NCBI GenBank assembly: GCA_031002005.1
Contig: CM061921.1
Span: 150,383,283-150,447,282 of the forward strand
Direction of reading: 5' to 3'
Source: Vandiemenella viatica
Lineage: Eukaryota; Arthropoda; Insecta; Orthoptera; Morabidae
Length of the DNA: 64,000 bases
A program made the translations under genes and the position numbers. Under the pieces are notes generated by a model. The model ran no database searches. It saw nothing but the letters and a program-made list of their open reading frames with translations, and was not told the origin of the DNA. This document shows positions 1-11,219 of the stretch, in pieces; the stretch's first letter is position 1, and the number at the start of each line of letters is the position of its first letter.

Positions 1-637
1 ATCCTCGTTATAATGATGTTTGCGATGAGCTGACAGAATAGTGTGGCCAACTCAATGGTTCGGAAATTACTAATTCTCTCACCAAATTTATTAATCCATG
101 CTAACTTACACCAACCCCATACACTATTAAATCTTTGTTTAGCTTCGCTATCTCCAGTTTGAGAACAACGAAAATATTGTTAGTCTAGAAACACTCTTAA
201 TCACTAACTTTTGTTGTTATTTCTATTTACAAATTCCTTTTACGTCACATTCAGTCCACATTTATTAAATTACAGTATGTACGGAAACCCCTCCCTGCCT
301 TATTGCTAACTGAAACGATTTTCAATATGGACGGACTTCAGGATCACCTGAAACCCCGAAAACTGCTCAAATATATTTTTAAAAATTTCTAATTACTTTT
401 TGGTTCTAATTGCACAACTATCTCCAAATTCTTTCTTTTGATTAGCTTCCTACTCCACCAAAATATTCATTGACTTCATAAACGAACAACACCTGACTTC
501 GAAACATTGATCTATCAGATGGACGATCACAAAGTTTTATTTTCACAAATCGCTGGCTACTACGATGCGAATGACTGAACCAATCAACAATACTAATTTA
601 TTTGATTATTTTAGACCATTTCTTCTACAGTTGCTTG
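1..637. other. AT-rich DNA, no feature recognised
   Basis: I see no reading frame with family similarity, no terminal repeats and no tandem array here. Confidence 0.5.
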
Positions 638-698
638 TTAAACTAGTAATTATTGTTTAATAAATACGCCAGTACAACTGTTGTATATTATTTATTTT

Positions 699-725
699 CC
701 GGACGCGTTTCGCCTCTCGTCGAGG
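699..725 (-). other. hammerhead-like core, inverted copy
   Basis: On the minus strand the sequence reads TCGACGA, G, AGG, C, GAAACGCGTC. This matches the layout of minimal Penelope hammerheads (CUGANGA, one-pair stem II, GAAA, two-pair stem III, UC cleavage site), except that the conserved CU of the first box reads UC. It is therefore probably a weak or inactive variant. Confidence 0.45.
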
Positions 726-744
726 TATGGAATTTCATAACTCT

Positions 745-1060
745 GGCATATACCAACTGACATGTAAGAACTGTGATGCAGTTTACATCGGCCAAACAAG
801 GAGACAATTCCAGACAAGATATAAGGAACACATGCGAGCATTAAAATACAGCAATTATTAAACTTTCGCCGAACATCTGTTAGACAATAATAATTTCCCC
901 ACAAACATAAATATAGACATGAAAATCCTAACACAAAACACAATATTTTAACTCTGCAAGAAAATTATCAAATTCAAAAAGCAATAGTCTCAGAAAAACA
1001 CGTACTTAATGACCATGTAAACTTAACCAACCAAACCTTGTTCAAGTTAATAAAATTGAA
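745..1060 (+). pseudogene. Penelope GIY-YIG endonuclease, decayed
   Basis: Starting at 745 the frame reads GIYQLTCKNC, then VYIGQTRRQFQTRYKEHMR. This has the GIY and YIG strands, the CxxC zinc-binding pair, the catalytic-region arginines and the downstream E-H of the C-terminal nuclease of Penelope-like retroelements. In the live element this domain nicks target DNA for reverse transcription. The frame has stops at 859 and 949. After about 955 a one-base shift restores a plausible C-terminal tail (QKAIVSEKHVLNDH). The reverse transcriptase that should precede the domain is missing. The identification is firm; the copy is non-functional. Confidence 0.85.
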
Positions 1061-1626
1061 ACTGACGTAAAACAGCATCAAACACACAAAACTTCACCAC
1101 AACTGTAATCTAATACCACGTTGCGTCTCCACCATCCGCCACACATGCACATTTACCTAAAACATAGCAAAACATTCACACACAAATTCAATTACGAAAT
1201 TCACTGCTCACGACATTTCCGACAGAGCACCGCGGGGAAAACAGCAGAACAGCAAAAGCGCACACGAAGACTAAAGTTTGACAATGTCGTGCATCGAAAA
1301 CTATGCTTTAACTAGTCGAGTCATAAAAGCAAAACTATACCAAAATTGTAAAACAAAGTGCAATAGTGTAAACAACATGCTGGTTAAGGTCACAGGCGAC
1401 CAACGACCACACCTCAAAACGTAAATGTAAATGTAAGTTGCAATATAAACCTATCTTAGTATACTTATATAAAAAAAACGTCCTGCATGATAATCCAAAA
1501 CAGATATATAAAATATAAGTAATATTATGCTTCCTATGTAAGAATAATTTCGTTAAATGTAAAAATCATTATATTCAAGAGTCAATAACCAATCACATAT
1601 TACAGCAAAACTGTGCGCAGAAGATA

Positions 1627-1653
1627 TCTCGACGAGAGGCGAAACGCGTACGG
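1627..1653 (+). other. hammerhead-like core, 3' end copy
   Basis: This is the + strand partner of the motif at 699-725: TCGACGA, G, AGG, C, GAAACGCGTA. It shares the same UC-for-CU change, so that change was fixed before the two ends separated. Confidence 0.45.
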
Positions 1654-1799
1654 AAAATAAATAATATCCAACAGTTGTACTGGCGCATTTATTAAGTAAT
1701 AATTACTAATTTAATATAACGTTCCAGAGTGACTAGCCGAGTGAACAAGGTGTTTACAAACTATATTTCGGCGATCGAAAACTTTTTCGCCATATTCCT

Positions 1800-3143
1800 G
1801 TGAAGTTACTAATCCTCAGCGCCGAGAAAAACCTCTTTGTTATGTAATTCTAATTTACTATTATAATTACTACAGTTCAGCTTCTCACTACTTTTAACTA
1901 CTCCAAAACAATCTATTGCAAATACTACGTCAGCTTTAAGCGGGATTACATTTTCGTTCGGCAACTGAATCATTGTCATGAACAACATCTGAGCTATCGT
2001 GTTCAAAATAATAAAGCTGACAACATTATCTGATTGCCGACCCCCGCAGCGTAGGGGATAGCGTGCTAGCCTCGCGTTGCAGGGGTCGCCGGTTCGAGTC
2101 CGGCCTCGGGCATGGGTGGTTTTAATTAAGTGTTGTGTTTGTCTTGTGTCGTCTATACCATGGAGAATGTATAATACATTGAGCGGTCCAATACATACTT
2201 GCAAACTACAAAATTACATAGTGCTGGCTGTATGGCCTCGTAGCCAAATGCCAATTTCAAAACAAAACAAAACAAAAAAAGACATTATCTGATTGAACTC
2301 TTCCACCATTTATTTGAAAAGTTACTGAATTGTTATTTAAGGTTTGCTCAGATTAGTGCAAACATTTTCGTCGTCTTCAAGATTACTAGTCATATTCATT
2401 GAATTAATTTCACTATTACAATCAGTTCGTATTTCTATACGAACTATGTTAACTGAAATATTACGTACATCAGTGCAGGTCCTTCCTCATTACTTATATG
2501 AACACTCTTTTCACCATTTTCATTACTTTCAACATCATAATTTTCACAAAAACTCATTTAGCTCTTGGCTCTCATACTCTTTACAGTGGCTAAATGAAAC
2601 TGATGAACCGTTATCATCGGCGTCATCTACTTCCATTACCATGTCATTACTTAATGCCTCATTAACCTTAACATCGCTAACGTCCTCTTTAAATACATAA
2701 ATATTAGATTCACCATCCTTACATGATTCAAAAACTTCATTATTAACAACATTTGTACCATTAGTACTTTCAACATATAAATTTGGATCATTGCTTGAGT
2801 CAGTATCGTTATTAGTTCGAGTTAAGATACTACACCAGTCTTATCAATACAATTACTAATTACTCGTACATTATGCTCTAAACCGAGTTCTGCAAAACCT
2901 TCAGTCCACGTAACAAAGTCATGAACTATTGGCTTAATGTTCTGATTTCTAACATTATACAATCTTCAACGTATTCAGCTGCCTAAATCTGAGACATTCT
3001 GAATCTACTTCAACCATAGATACATCAGGACATCCTTCTATTTCAGCACTATCCTTATAAATTTCATTTTCTATTTCATCTACTTCATGAAAATGTTCAT
3101 CTTGTTCACCTTCTCTAATAAACCTATCAATATCACTGTTCAA
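1800..3143 (-). pseudogene. unassigned coding remnant, acidic protein
   Basis: On the minus strand several open stretches follow each other with frameshifts: 3143-2955, about 2950-2825, about 2760-2550, 2450-2344 and 1990-1809. They are rich in Asp, Glu, Asn and Ser, for example VSMVEVDSECLRF and MVMEVDDADDNGSS. I read them as one decayed reading frame because the codon flavour is consistent and a SINE at 2037-2281 splits it with a clean target-site duplication. I do not recognise the family. A retrotransposon gag/ORF1 region or a retropseudogene are both possible. Confidence 0.4.
2037..2281 (+). mobile_element. tRNA-derived SINE, family A
   Basis: The head is tRNA-like, with a B-box GGTTCGAGTCC. 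The body contains GGGCATGGGTGGTTTTAA and the copy ends in an (AAAAC)n tail. It is flanked by a perfect 14-bp target-site duplication, ACATTATCTGATTG, at 2023-2036 and 2282-2295. It interrupts the minus-strand coding remnant. Confidence 0.88.
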
Positions 3144-3149
3144 ATCGAT

Positions 3150-3620
3150 AGTTTCCTTTGTAATCGTTCCATCTCCCTTTTTAAGTTTTCTAACGTACCT
3201 GCCCTATTCAGACTTCTAACATTCGGCGCTCCGACTCGTAGAATGTTTCTATCCATTCTAATGACTCCTACCTGAGTAGTCCCCACCCGGAGATTCAATT
3301 GGGGGACTATTTTACCTCCGGAATATTTTACCCAGGAAGAAGCCATCATGATATATGTAATTTGAGAGGATTACTTGTCCTCGGGATACCCTTTAGGTCT
3401 TTAATGCAGTGGTATCCCATTGAATTCTGCATCCCCATGCCGTTGATGATTTCTGATCAATCCTCCTTTAGGGGCTGTTTCCAACCCCAAGGGTAAGAGG
3501 GTGCCCTGAACCGCTCCCCGCTCTTCCGCCCTCCTTTCGGAGGCCGTTGGCAAGCAACGGGTGACTCCTTATACTGGGAATCTTTCAGTCGCCAGAGCAT
3601 CGTCCGTGAAAACAAGGTGC
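3150..3620 (-). pseudogene. LINE 5' end: leader plus start of APE endonuclease
   Basis: The minus-strand frame at 3349-3140 contains ILRVGAPNVRSLNRAGTLEN, matching the opening strand of the APE-type endonuclease of RTE-like LINEs (usual form LRVGTWNVRSL). The expected following catalytic segments are absent, and similarity stops at about 3150. Upstream, 3350-3620 is a moderately GC-rich leader, consistent with a LINE 5' untranslated region. The Trp of the usual TWNVRS motif is Pro-Asn here, so the copy is decayed. Confidence 0.65.
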
Positions 3621-6118
3621 ACCATGTGAAGGAGAGGATGACATTTGGTTGGAAAAGGTGTATACTGTATAGTCTCTCCCAAACCCTTATACCCCATATA
3701 TTTCTTAACCTTCCTCTATCAGAAAGGTTTGAATCAATACTTTCCACGTAATTTTGAGCATTTGTTTTAAATCATTTACCTAATTCAACCTTCAATTCCA
3801 CTAATCAATTTACATATTGAATAAACTCTCTCGATTTTTCTCCTACTATACCATTTCAATTTATTAACCATCCACATAAACGTGTCCTCTCTGCGAACTC
3901 TACTAAACCCTCCATTAATTTCACAACATCCAAATTACTCTGATACTTCATCATGATTTAGAAAAATAATTCCACCACTTTCAGAAAAAAACCAAAGGAA
4001 TTATTACATGCAGAAAATATTTTCTCGTTAAATATTGACCATTTTTCTGTCTACATTTGCTACCGTAAGTAGAAACTTTCACATTACCGCACTCAAAACT
4101 CACTTCATTTGTATTGATGTTAGCATCCGAATGCAAGAACACTCACCCTCTTGGTTCCACTTCGTTCCTCGTCTTCCTACGCTTCTTCTCGTTCACTGGT
4201 CCCAAAAAATATGCTCTCGCCTCTCGTCGTCAGGTTGATCAACTCCCAAAGATTTCCCAATTGCGTCGCCTTGTCGGCCAACGCCAAATTTTGCGAAATG
4301 TTCGTGTTTGCTTATTCTTCTTACTGTATTGTAGGTGTTTATCCAGTTATAGATATTGAAAGACAGTCCTGTCCACACTGACGAGTGATGTTCTTCGACG
4401 TATATATCTGCAATTTTCTCAGTCCTGTCACGGTCACCATGAGTATGTAATAAACTTGTTTTCAGCTATTAATGCTTGAATTAGAAGTTAGTCCGGTCGC
4501 CAAGGGGAGTCACTCCCCATTTGTGCTTTACTACATAACCTTCTCAACACAAGAAACAGATAACTTTAAATAGCGAAGCTGTTGTTCACAATTTAAATTC
4601 AATTTTTTTTTATTCACGCAGAAAACACTTTTGAAAAAGATACGGTCAGACTTCTTCCAAAGATTTATTGATGCATAAAACTGACATAATCTCTGTATAG
4701 TATTATTCCAAGCACGATCGCTCAGCTACGATTATCGTAACATTATATAGAAAGCATCTAAAGTTCTCGGCCAGAGAACCTTGCCAATGTTTCTTGATCC
4801 TTAAATCTTATATTTAATAATAGAAACTACTTAAAAACAATAAAAAGTTTTAAAGAATCAATTAATAATATGTGAAAACACTTTCAAATGAAATTACAGA
4901 ATATTCACAAGTTTCTGTCACAACATTGACACAAAACAAATGCTGAAAATCATCATAATTACACTTTAAATACGGTGGCAGGCCTCAAGTTTCCAATTAA
5001 AGTTCTTTAGTTAGTGAGGCAGGCACCGCAACTTAGCATTTGCACGTAGTTTAATTTATTTATAGCAATTTACCGCGATAAACATATCAAAATATCACAT
5101 ATTCGTGAAATAATTCTACATACTCACAACCAATTGTTTCAGTTCTTTACTGTACACAACACAAACTTTGTTACTAATGGGAATTGTAATTAATAGGAAT
5201 TCAGTTATTTTTTTATAACGTCTTCATCTAGAAAACAAGGATCCGTATCGCAAGGAACTGGTTAATCGCATTTATACCGCTTGCTTCAGCCACAGACTTG
5301 ATGCAGAGGAGGGGCTGGGATTGTCTGGCAAATAGACAGCGTAGTTCCTACTTGAATTTCCTGGTTAACATTCTAAAATCAACTTTTATTTTCCACTTCA
5401 AGGAAAGTGTTTCTCAGACGCAATGACACATAGGATAAGGGAAATAAGATGCCCTACTGATGACTAGATATATTCTTTCTTCTCTCTTATTGCTACGTGG
5501 TGGATGGACACACAAGAGTGATTAGTTTTGGAGCAAAATACGCCTCTCCTCCCACAGTTTTTTTTAAACTACGGAGTACAGACCTAGCTTCTGTTTATTA
5601 AACACGCCCTCCCCATGTTAAAACGAGTATCATTCCATTATTGTCAAGACAATTGCGGAATGTACCGTAGACAGTACGCCGGAATTAAACTCGCTCCTTC
5701 TGTAGCTCACCGTCACAGTCAAGTGTTCATTATCAACATATTATTCCTGAAGTCTCGCAACCGAAATTATAACAACTAATCTAATTATTTTAAAGGCAAC
5801 ACGGAGAAACAAATGTAAGCTAGGTGTATTTAAGTTTAAATGAGCTACTGATATATGATAACAGATAACATGTTTACTTCTAGTATTAAAAAACAAGTCT
5901 AAATTAACTGAAACATTCATCATCCATTCACAGATAATTTAAATATCCGAAGACCGCAGATAAGAAGAGAAACGAACAGTTTATCTTGTTACGGAATAAA
6001 CTATATATAATGTAACGAAAGATTTATCCAAAATCAAGACCGACTGAACGATCGCGAGTGGATGAACACAACAAAGAAGCTTCTCGAGACGACTCGACCA
6101 GCAGAGAGTAGAATAGAC
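3621..6118. other. unannotated AT-rich DNA
   Basis: Only short chance frames are present. There are no terminal repeats, tRNA-like boxes or recognisable protein motifs. Confidence 0.4.
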
Positions 6119-6536
6119 ATGTTAGAAATCAAATAAAAAGGAAATGCGAGGCAGTTATAGAAAAGTGACTGCAAGAACAGTGCGTAGAAGTAGAAAAGGA
6201 AATGGTTGTAGGTAAAGTAGTGTGTATAGAAGGATCAAGCAAAATGTTTGAGAAACGAAGATGTATAAACATTAAAGCTGCCAGTGGGAACTCTCTTTTA
6301 AGCTCAGAACCCATGGAAGAAATACATAGAGAAACTGAATGATGGTGATGATTTGAACAACAGTCTACTGGGAAAAGAGGGCGACGTAGATATTGATGAC
6401 TTAGGATATCCTGCTTCAAGGAGAGAATTTGACAGAGCTTTGAAATATTGGAAATCAGATAAGGTGTTGGAATTGATGAGATTCCTGTAGAACTTCTGAA
6501 ATCCCTAGCAGAAAAAAGAACCCAAATATTAGTTAA

Positions 6537-6896
6537 TACCATCATCTTTGCATATGTTTACCTGTAAATGCAAAGGCAAAATTACGTGTTTAGTATCAAC
6601 AGTGATAATAAAATGTTACTTCTGAAACTGTGCCTCACCACCGATATGAGCATACTTCCTGCAGCATTGAACGTAAGTAAAATATTTGAGATTAACTTCA
6701 TTACAAAAAATTAAATTTCTCTTATTCATCGTAAATAATTTTCAACATTATAGGATGCACAAATGCGCTGTAATTTGCATCTGCAGATGTGAAGTAAATG
6801 CAAACCATCTGATGATGGGCAACTTTGCCCGAAACCGGTAATGATGTAATAAACATATTTACAATTGTGACTGGTTGCTGTTTTCTTTATCATCAA
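6537..6896 (+). mobile_element. 360-bp non-autonomous element with hammerhead motif
   Basis: It is inserted into the LINE copy and flanked by a 9-bp duplication, ATTAGTTAA, at 6528-6536 and 6897-6905. Removing it and one duplication restores the alignment with the intact LINE. It has no coding frame and no inverted termini. A hammerhead-ribozyme-like core lies about 50 bp from its 3' end. This fits a non-autonomous Penelope or retrozyme-like element. The family assignment is an inference. Confidence 0.75.
6803..6846 (+). ncRNA. hammerhead ribozyme-like motif
   Basis: CTGATGA at 6809-6815 is followed by a stem II hairpin (GGGC 6817-6820, GCCC 6827-6830), then GAAA at 6831-6834 and CCGGTA at 6835-6840. 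All core boxes match the hammerhead consensus. A15.1 pairs with U16.1 and C15.2 with G16.2 in the minimal stem III typical of Penelope elements, and the cleavage triplet is GUA, with predicted cleavage after 6840. Stem I (CAT/ATG) is only three pairs before a mismatch, so activity is uncertain. Confidence 0.7.
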
Positions 6897-7315
6897 ATTA
6901 GTTAAACTGATATTAAACAGTTACGAAACAGGAGAGATTCCAACTGATTGTAATAAAAATATCATCTTCACACTTTCGAAGAAAGCACAAGCTGACAAAT
7001 ATGAGAATTATCGCACTATAAATCTAAAGTCACATATTTCAGAATTACTGACGAGGATAACATACTGAAGAATAGAAAGGGTGGTAGAAGAGAAAGTAGG
7101 TGCAGATCAGTTTGGGTTTAGGAAGAACCGCGATAAAAGAGAAGCAATTTTGGCTTTAAGTTTAATACTTGTAGGACAGATCAAGATAATAAAAAAAGAA
7201 ACTTGTATGGTGTTTGTTAACTTAGAAAAAGATTTTTGGTAACGATAGATGGGACAAGATGCTGAAAATTATTAAGAGATCAGGTTAAAATATGGAGATA
7301 GAAGAATGCTTTATA

Positions 7316-7654
7316 CAGGGGCGTAGCTACTATGGGGGAGGCGGTGCAGTGCACCGGGGCCCCGAAGCATACCTCAAAGGCCCCCAAGCGCACCTCTTGG
7401 TGCCGCAAACGCAGTTTCAGAGTGCCAACGGGACTGCCTTCACGGCAAACTGGCGATCTTTTTTTTTCTTAAGCTCTACCGTCGTCTAAGGGGGCCCCTG
7501 AGACACAGGGGGGCCCTCACTGCTCAGCGGGCCCTCAATCACAACTAAGGGGCCCCTACCAGCAACACAAAGCAAAAAAAAGGTCGCCCATCTGGCCTGA
7601 GGACCCCAATAAATTTTTTGCACCGGGGCCCTTGTTGACCTAGCTACGCCACTG
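7316..7654. mobile_element. hAT-type MITE with 8-bp TSD
   Basis: Termini are CAGGGGCGTAGCTA and, inverted, CAGTGGCGTAGCTA. It is flanked by the perfect 8-bp duplication GCTTTATA (7308-7315, 7655-7662), the hAT signature, inside the LINE copy. The interior is GC-rich with repeated GGGGCCC-type blocks and no coding capacity. Confidence 0.9.
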
Positions 7655-8236
7655 GCTTTATAATCTCGTATATAAGAATCAGATGGCTATAATAAAAGGA
7701 GAGAATGATGAGAGACATGCATCAATTAAAAAGGTCGCGAGAGAAGGGTGTGGTCTATACCCATTATTATTCAACTTTTATGTAGAGAAACCGATAAAGG
7801 AAGTAAAATAAAACTCTGAACGTGACGTCAGTGTTCGAGGAGAAACAATGGGTAAGTTACGATTTGCCGATGACATTGTCCTGTTAGCAGAACAGACAGG
7901 ATATTGAGAAGTTATTGACCAGAATGAATAAAATACTGAAGGAAGATTTTGAACTGAATGTAAAACGGATCAAGACAAATGTGAGTAAATGTAGCTGAAA
8001 TGATAGCAATATCAGTAGATTCAATATAAAAATAGGGTCAGATGCAATAGTAGAAGTAAGTGAATTCTGTTACTGAGGAAATAAAATTGCAACTGATGGT
8101 CGAACTGATTCCCTGCTTCATAACTTGTCTTTTTGCTAACCGAAAACTACCAAGCCTGCCTCCTGAAAATATGGATCAACCAATACGTAAGCTAGCAACT
8201 CATTTGGATCCAATTACAGTTTGCAGTTCTGATTTG

Positions 8237-8465
8237 TGGCCCTGGCAACGTTGTGGCTGGCACGCTGGTCTCTCGTTTGAGTCCAGTCTAGGGCATGGGT
8301 GGCTTTAAGGGTTGTGTTCTTCTTGTTATCTCCCTACTCGGTTTGTATATTACTTGTATGCTATCAGTGAGTAATTAAAGTGTAGAGACATAATCAGTTT
8401 CATAGTTGTTTGTTGTATGGCCTAATCAGCCAAGTGTCTTTTTGAAACAAAAACAAAACAAAAAA
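8237..8465 (+). mobile_element. SINE family A, diverged copy
   Basis: The body GGGCATGGGTGGCTTTAA and the tail (AAAAC)n match the copy at 2037-2281. The B-box is altered to GTTTGAGTCC. No clear target-site duplication is seen. Confidence 0.75.
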
Positions 8466-8728
8466 TGGAAAGCCGCGGTTACTCGTCATATCAGTGACAG
8501 GCTATCATTTCCCGGGAGGATAGAAAGATGACGTCACAAAGCACGTAAGTTTCCTTGACCTAAGAAACTTGTAGATAGCGTAATTCACTATTTACCAGTG
8601 ACAGAAAGATCAGCTACATACATGGTGACATACGCTATTTTACATGCATGAGTGAACAATTTCACGGTACCAAAAAATCAGAATAAATTTAAAAATTGTG
8701 TTTATTAGGATATTATTTAAGTGATTAC

Positions 8729-9544
8729 TAGGGTTCGGATCTTAATAACCAAAAACATAGAGAAATATGACCTTAAATATGGGTAAATATGACCTAAAAA
8801 TGACAAAATACGACCAAACATTTAAACTTAGTATACATCAAAACATGCTCAATTATACATCATTTATTTTATCTAGTAGTGTCGCTTTCATGTAGACAGC
8901 ATAATTAGCTTCCGTGCCCTCGCTGCACCATTGGGAAATTAAATTTAAATCGTTTTGTTGAAGTCACTTTAATTTCAGATAATTTACAGAATAGAACTCT
9001 TTCATCTCTACTAAAATACTCATCTCTAAATTATCATATGAAGTAACTTCGCACTTTCAGAAATTTTTACTTTCGGCATGGCGGTAGGTCTACCCACTGA
9101 TCCACTGCAGATTTAGCGATGACTGAGGATATTTCATTGAGATATTGATTGACGCGGAACATTACGTTTAGAGAGTGACAATAATGAATAACTTTAATTC
9201 TTGACTGGCGAATTCTGACCACAGTGAAAATTAGTTTTTTCCCCCACCAGTATAGCAGAGGTATAGGTCTGTGAATAACTACCTTAATTTCTTCTCAGCT
9301 ATATCTAGTGAATTCCCGGTACCATTAAAAAAACTACCAGATGTTTCCTCAAAATATGATCATATGACCATAAATATTATCGAAATATGACCAAAACTAG
9401 AAAAATGGTCTGAATATGCATTTATGTGTTATATAAAATACATTTAAATACAATCAGACACGTTTAATCAGTGTTTAATTCAGAATTTCAGGTCAAAAAG
9501 AAGGCAGGAAAAAAATATGACTTGTCCTAAAGATCCGAACCCTA
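8729..9544. mobile_element. hAT-type non-autonomous element, TAGGGTTCGGATC family
   Basis: Inverted termini are TAGGGTTCGGATC. The flanking 8 bp are GTGATTAC and GTGGTTAC (7 of 8 identical). The interior has many copies of the word ATATGACC. A longer sister copy lies at 36698-37736. Confidence 0.85.
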
Positions 9545-9552
9545 GTGGTTAC

Positions 9553-10107
9553 ATTACTTAGTTGTAAGTTATTTATTTATTACCTTTCATTTAAAATGAT
9601 TACACAATAATTTTGACTACAAAACGCTTTTCGCTAACGGAAGTTCAATAACAATAGCTGTAACGCGCAGCATGGTATCTTATCGCGCTCTTCACAACAT
9701 GACGTCGGACATTGCTGATGGGTAGTCTTCTCATTGCACGTGCGGTATCCGTTGTCATTATTTGAGTGAAATAGTGTGCAGTGAAGCTACATAGCTCTGC
9801 AAAAATGTTGTAGCGTCAGAATTCTTGTTCTGTCGCTGAAACAAATTTCTAACGTGATATTATTTTTCGAACTAATTTTGTTATTCTCATATCTGGTTGT
9901 TAAGCTTTGAACGGGCCGTAGTTACATTCCCCGGTTCTGAGTGTTTTCGATTGCTATCTCCCTGCTTAGCTAATTTTTATTTCTACGCGAAGGTTTAGAG
10001 AGAATCTCCATAAGAAATGATAATTATCTGTTCGGCGATAGCTGTTTATAGTTTTGAATTTAGGTCACTGAACGAAATTGATCCTTAACTAAATTGGTAA
10101 ATGATGA
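9553..10107. other. no feature recognised
   Basis: AT-rich DNA with no reading frame, repeat structure or element termini that I can support. Confidence 0.4.
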
Positions 10108-10118
10108 TGATGATCAGT

Positions 10119-10367
10119 TTTTTATATTTATTTTTTACTTATGGCTTTACGCTTCGTTGACGTCGAGGTAATTAGATGTGGGATGGGATTGGGAACAAGG
10201 AACCGGAAGGAATTCGGCCATGGCATTTTGAAGGAAGCATCCCGGCATTCACCTGGAGTGATTTGGGGAAACCATGGAAAACCAAAATCTGGATGCCCGG
10301 ATTCGAACTGGCATCCTCCCGAATGCGAGGCCAGAACGTTAACCGTTCACCCACCACGCTCCGTTGC
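10119..10367 (-). mobile_element. tRNA-derived SINE, family B
   Basis: On the minus strand it starts with GAGCGTGGTGGGTGAACGG (A-box region) and ends in CGTCGACG plus an A-rich tail. The target-site duplication TGATGATCAGT lies at 10108-10118 and 10368-10378. The B-box is degraded. At least eight relatives of this family occur in the window. Confidence 0.88.
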
Positions 10368-10543
10368 TGATGATCAGTGTTCTGTCCAAGGGCAGGTTTT
10401 TACATGTCTGCCTTACATGTCATACCATCCACTAATATAGGGAAATATTAATGTGGTGGTATCCCGTTAGTTTCCACTTATATTGGAGGGATGTTTTGTT
10501 GCCATCTGACTGTGATACGTGAATTGTGTTCTGTGTGAGATAA

Positions 10544-10640
10544 GGGGGCGTCCATTAATTACGTGAGGTGAAATAGGGGGAGGGGGATCCGGAGAAATCT
10601 GACCAAATCTCACCAGAAAAAAAGGGGGGGGAATTCCTGA
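10544..10640. mobile_element. Harbinger-type MITE end, truncated
   Basis: It begins GGGGGCGTCCATTAATTACG after TAA and continues like the right end of the element at 39610-39851 in reverse, then loses similarity. Only one terminus is present. Confidence 0.6.
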
Positions 10641-10689
10641 AAAACACCTTCATTAAGTGTATTTTTGTTTGTGTAATGTGTAGTTTATG

Positions 10690-10775
10690 AGGTGAAGATT
10701 GGGGACCAGGACTCCATCCCGGTCCTGTTGTACCTCCCATTGCTCCCTAATGCGCGCAGCCACACTGGCGGGTAA
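10690..10775 (+). repeat. short repeat shared with 62395-62478
   Basis: Both places contain GTTGTACCT, a spacer, then TAATGCGCGCAGCCA and CACTGG or TACTGG in the same order and orientation. The class is unknown. Confidence 0.5.
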
Positions 10776-10919
10776 AATGTTAAAGATTATTAATTTAGCG
10801 TTTTAGAAACCAAGAGAAATTGCCTAATCGGACTAGCTAAAAATAAAACGGAGATTTCTACCTGTACATGGCCTAGGTATTTTCGTTTACATTTTGTGCA
10901 AAATACTGTGAGCTTGTCT

Positions 10920-11060
10920 GTAAGGTGCTGTCGTGGTAAAGATGCTGACTTGTCGTCTTTGTTTAATAGTGAGGCTGCGCAAGGGCATGGAAGGTTTTAA
11001 TTTTCTGCTTTTTTCGTCTTCTGAAGTTCTCATGTCTGTTATGCGTAAATAGGTTGTTCT
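10920..11060 (+). mobile_element. possible SINE family A remnant
   Basis: GGGCATGGAAGGTTTTAATTT and a tRNA-like head with GTGGTAAAGATGCTGACTTG echo the family A layout, but similarity is weak. Confidence 0.35.
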
Positions 11061-11219
11061 GTGTAAAACGGGCTCCAGTCTTCAGATAAACTCCACTTAT
11101 TTGCGTAAATATGTCAGATTTGCAGGCCTGTGTATGTTATTGAAAATGTTTTGATCTGATAATTTAGGTTTGTGTGTATGCATTGTACGTTCCCACTTTC
11201 CTTTTCCAAATTGCTTGAA

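Larger units (their letters stand above)
638..1714 (+). mobile_element. Penelope-like retroelement fragment with inverted ends
   Basis: The two ends, 638-725 and 1627-1714, are inverted copies of the same 88 bases with no indel between them. Between them lies a decayed GIY-YIG endonuclease reading frame on the + strand, followed by an A+C-rich 3' untranslated stretch. An inverted partial terminal repeat upstream of a 5'-truncated body is a known arrangement for Penelope-like elements. Both ends carry the run GAGAGGCGAAACGCGT followed by CGGAAAATAAAT, which resembles the hammerhead-ribozyme-bearing pLTR of this class. The reverse transcriptase part is absent, so this is a dead 5'-truncated copy. 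Confidence 0.8.
6119..8110 (+). pseudogene. degenerate RTE-like LINE ORF2 fragment
   Basis: This is an older copy of the LINE at 26842-29022, and it can be followed base by base. 6126-6536 corresponds to about 27181-27620, 6906-7315 to about 27630-28020, and 7663-8107 to about 28020-28455. The reverse transcriptase active-site region survives near 7860 (gatttgccgatgacattg, F-A-D-D-I). It has many stops and frameshifts and is truncated at both ends. Two later insertions interrupt it, at 6537-6896 and 7316-7654, both with target-site duplications. Confidence 0.88.

Noticed and set aside
10141..10440. 99-codon + strand frame
   Set aside because: It lies in an inverted SINE copy and recurs wherever that SINE occurs (for example 26013-26340).
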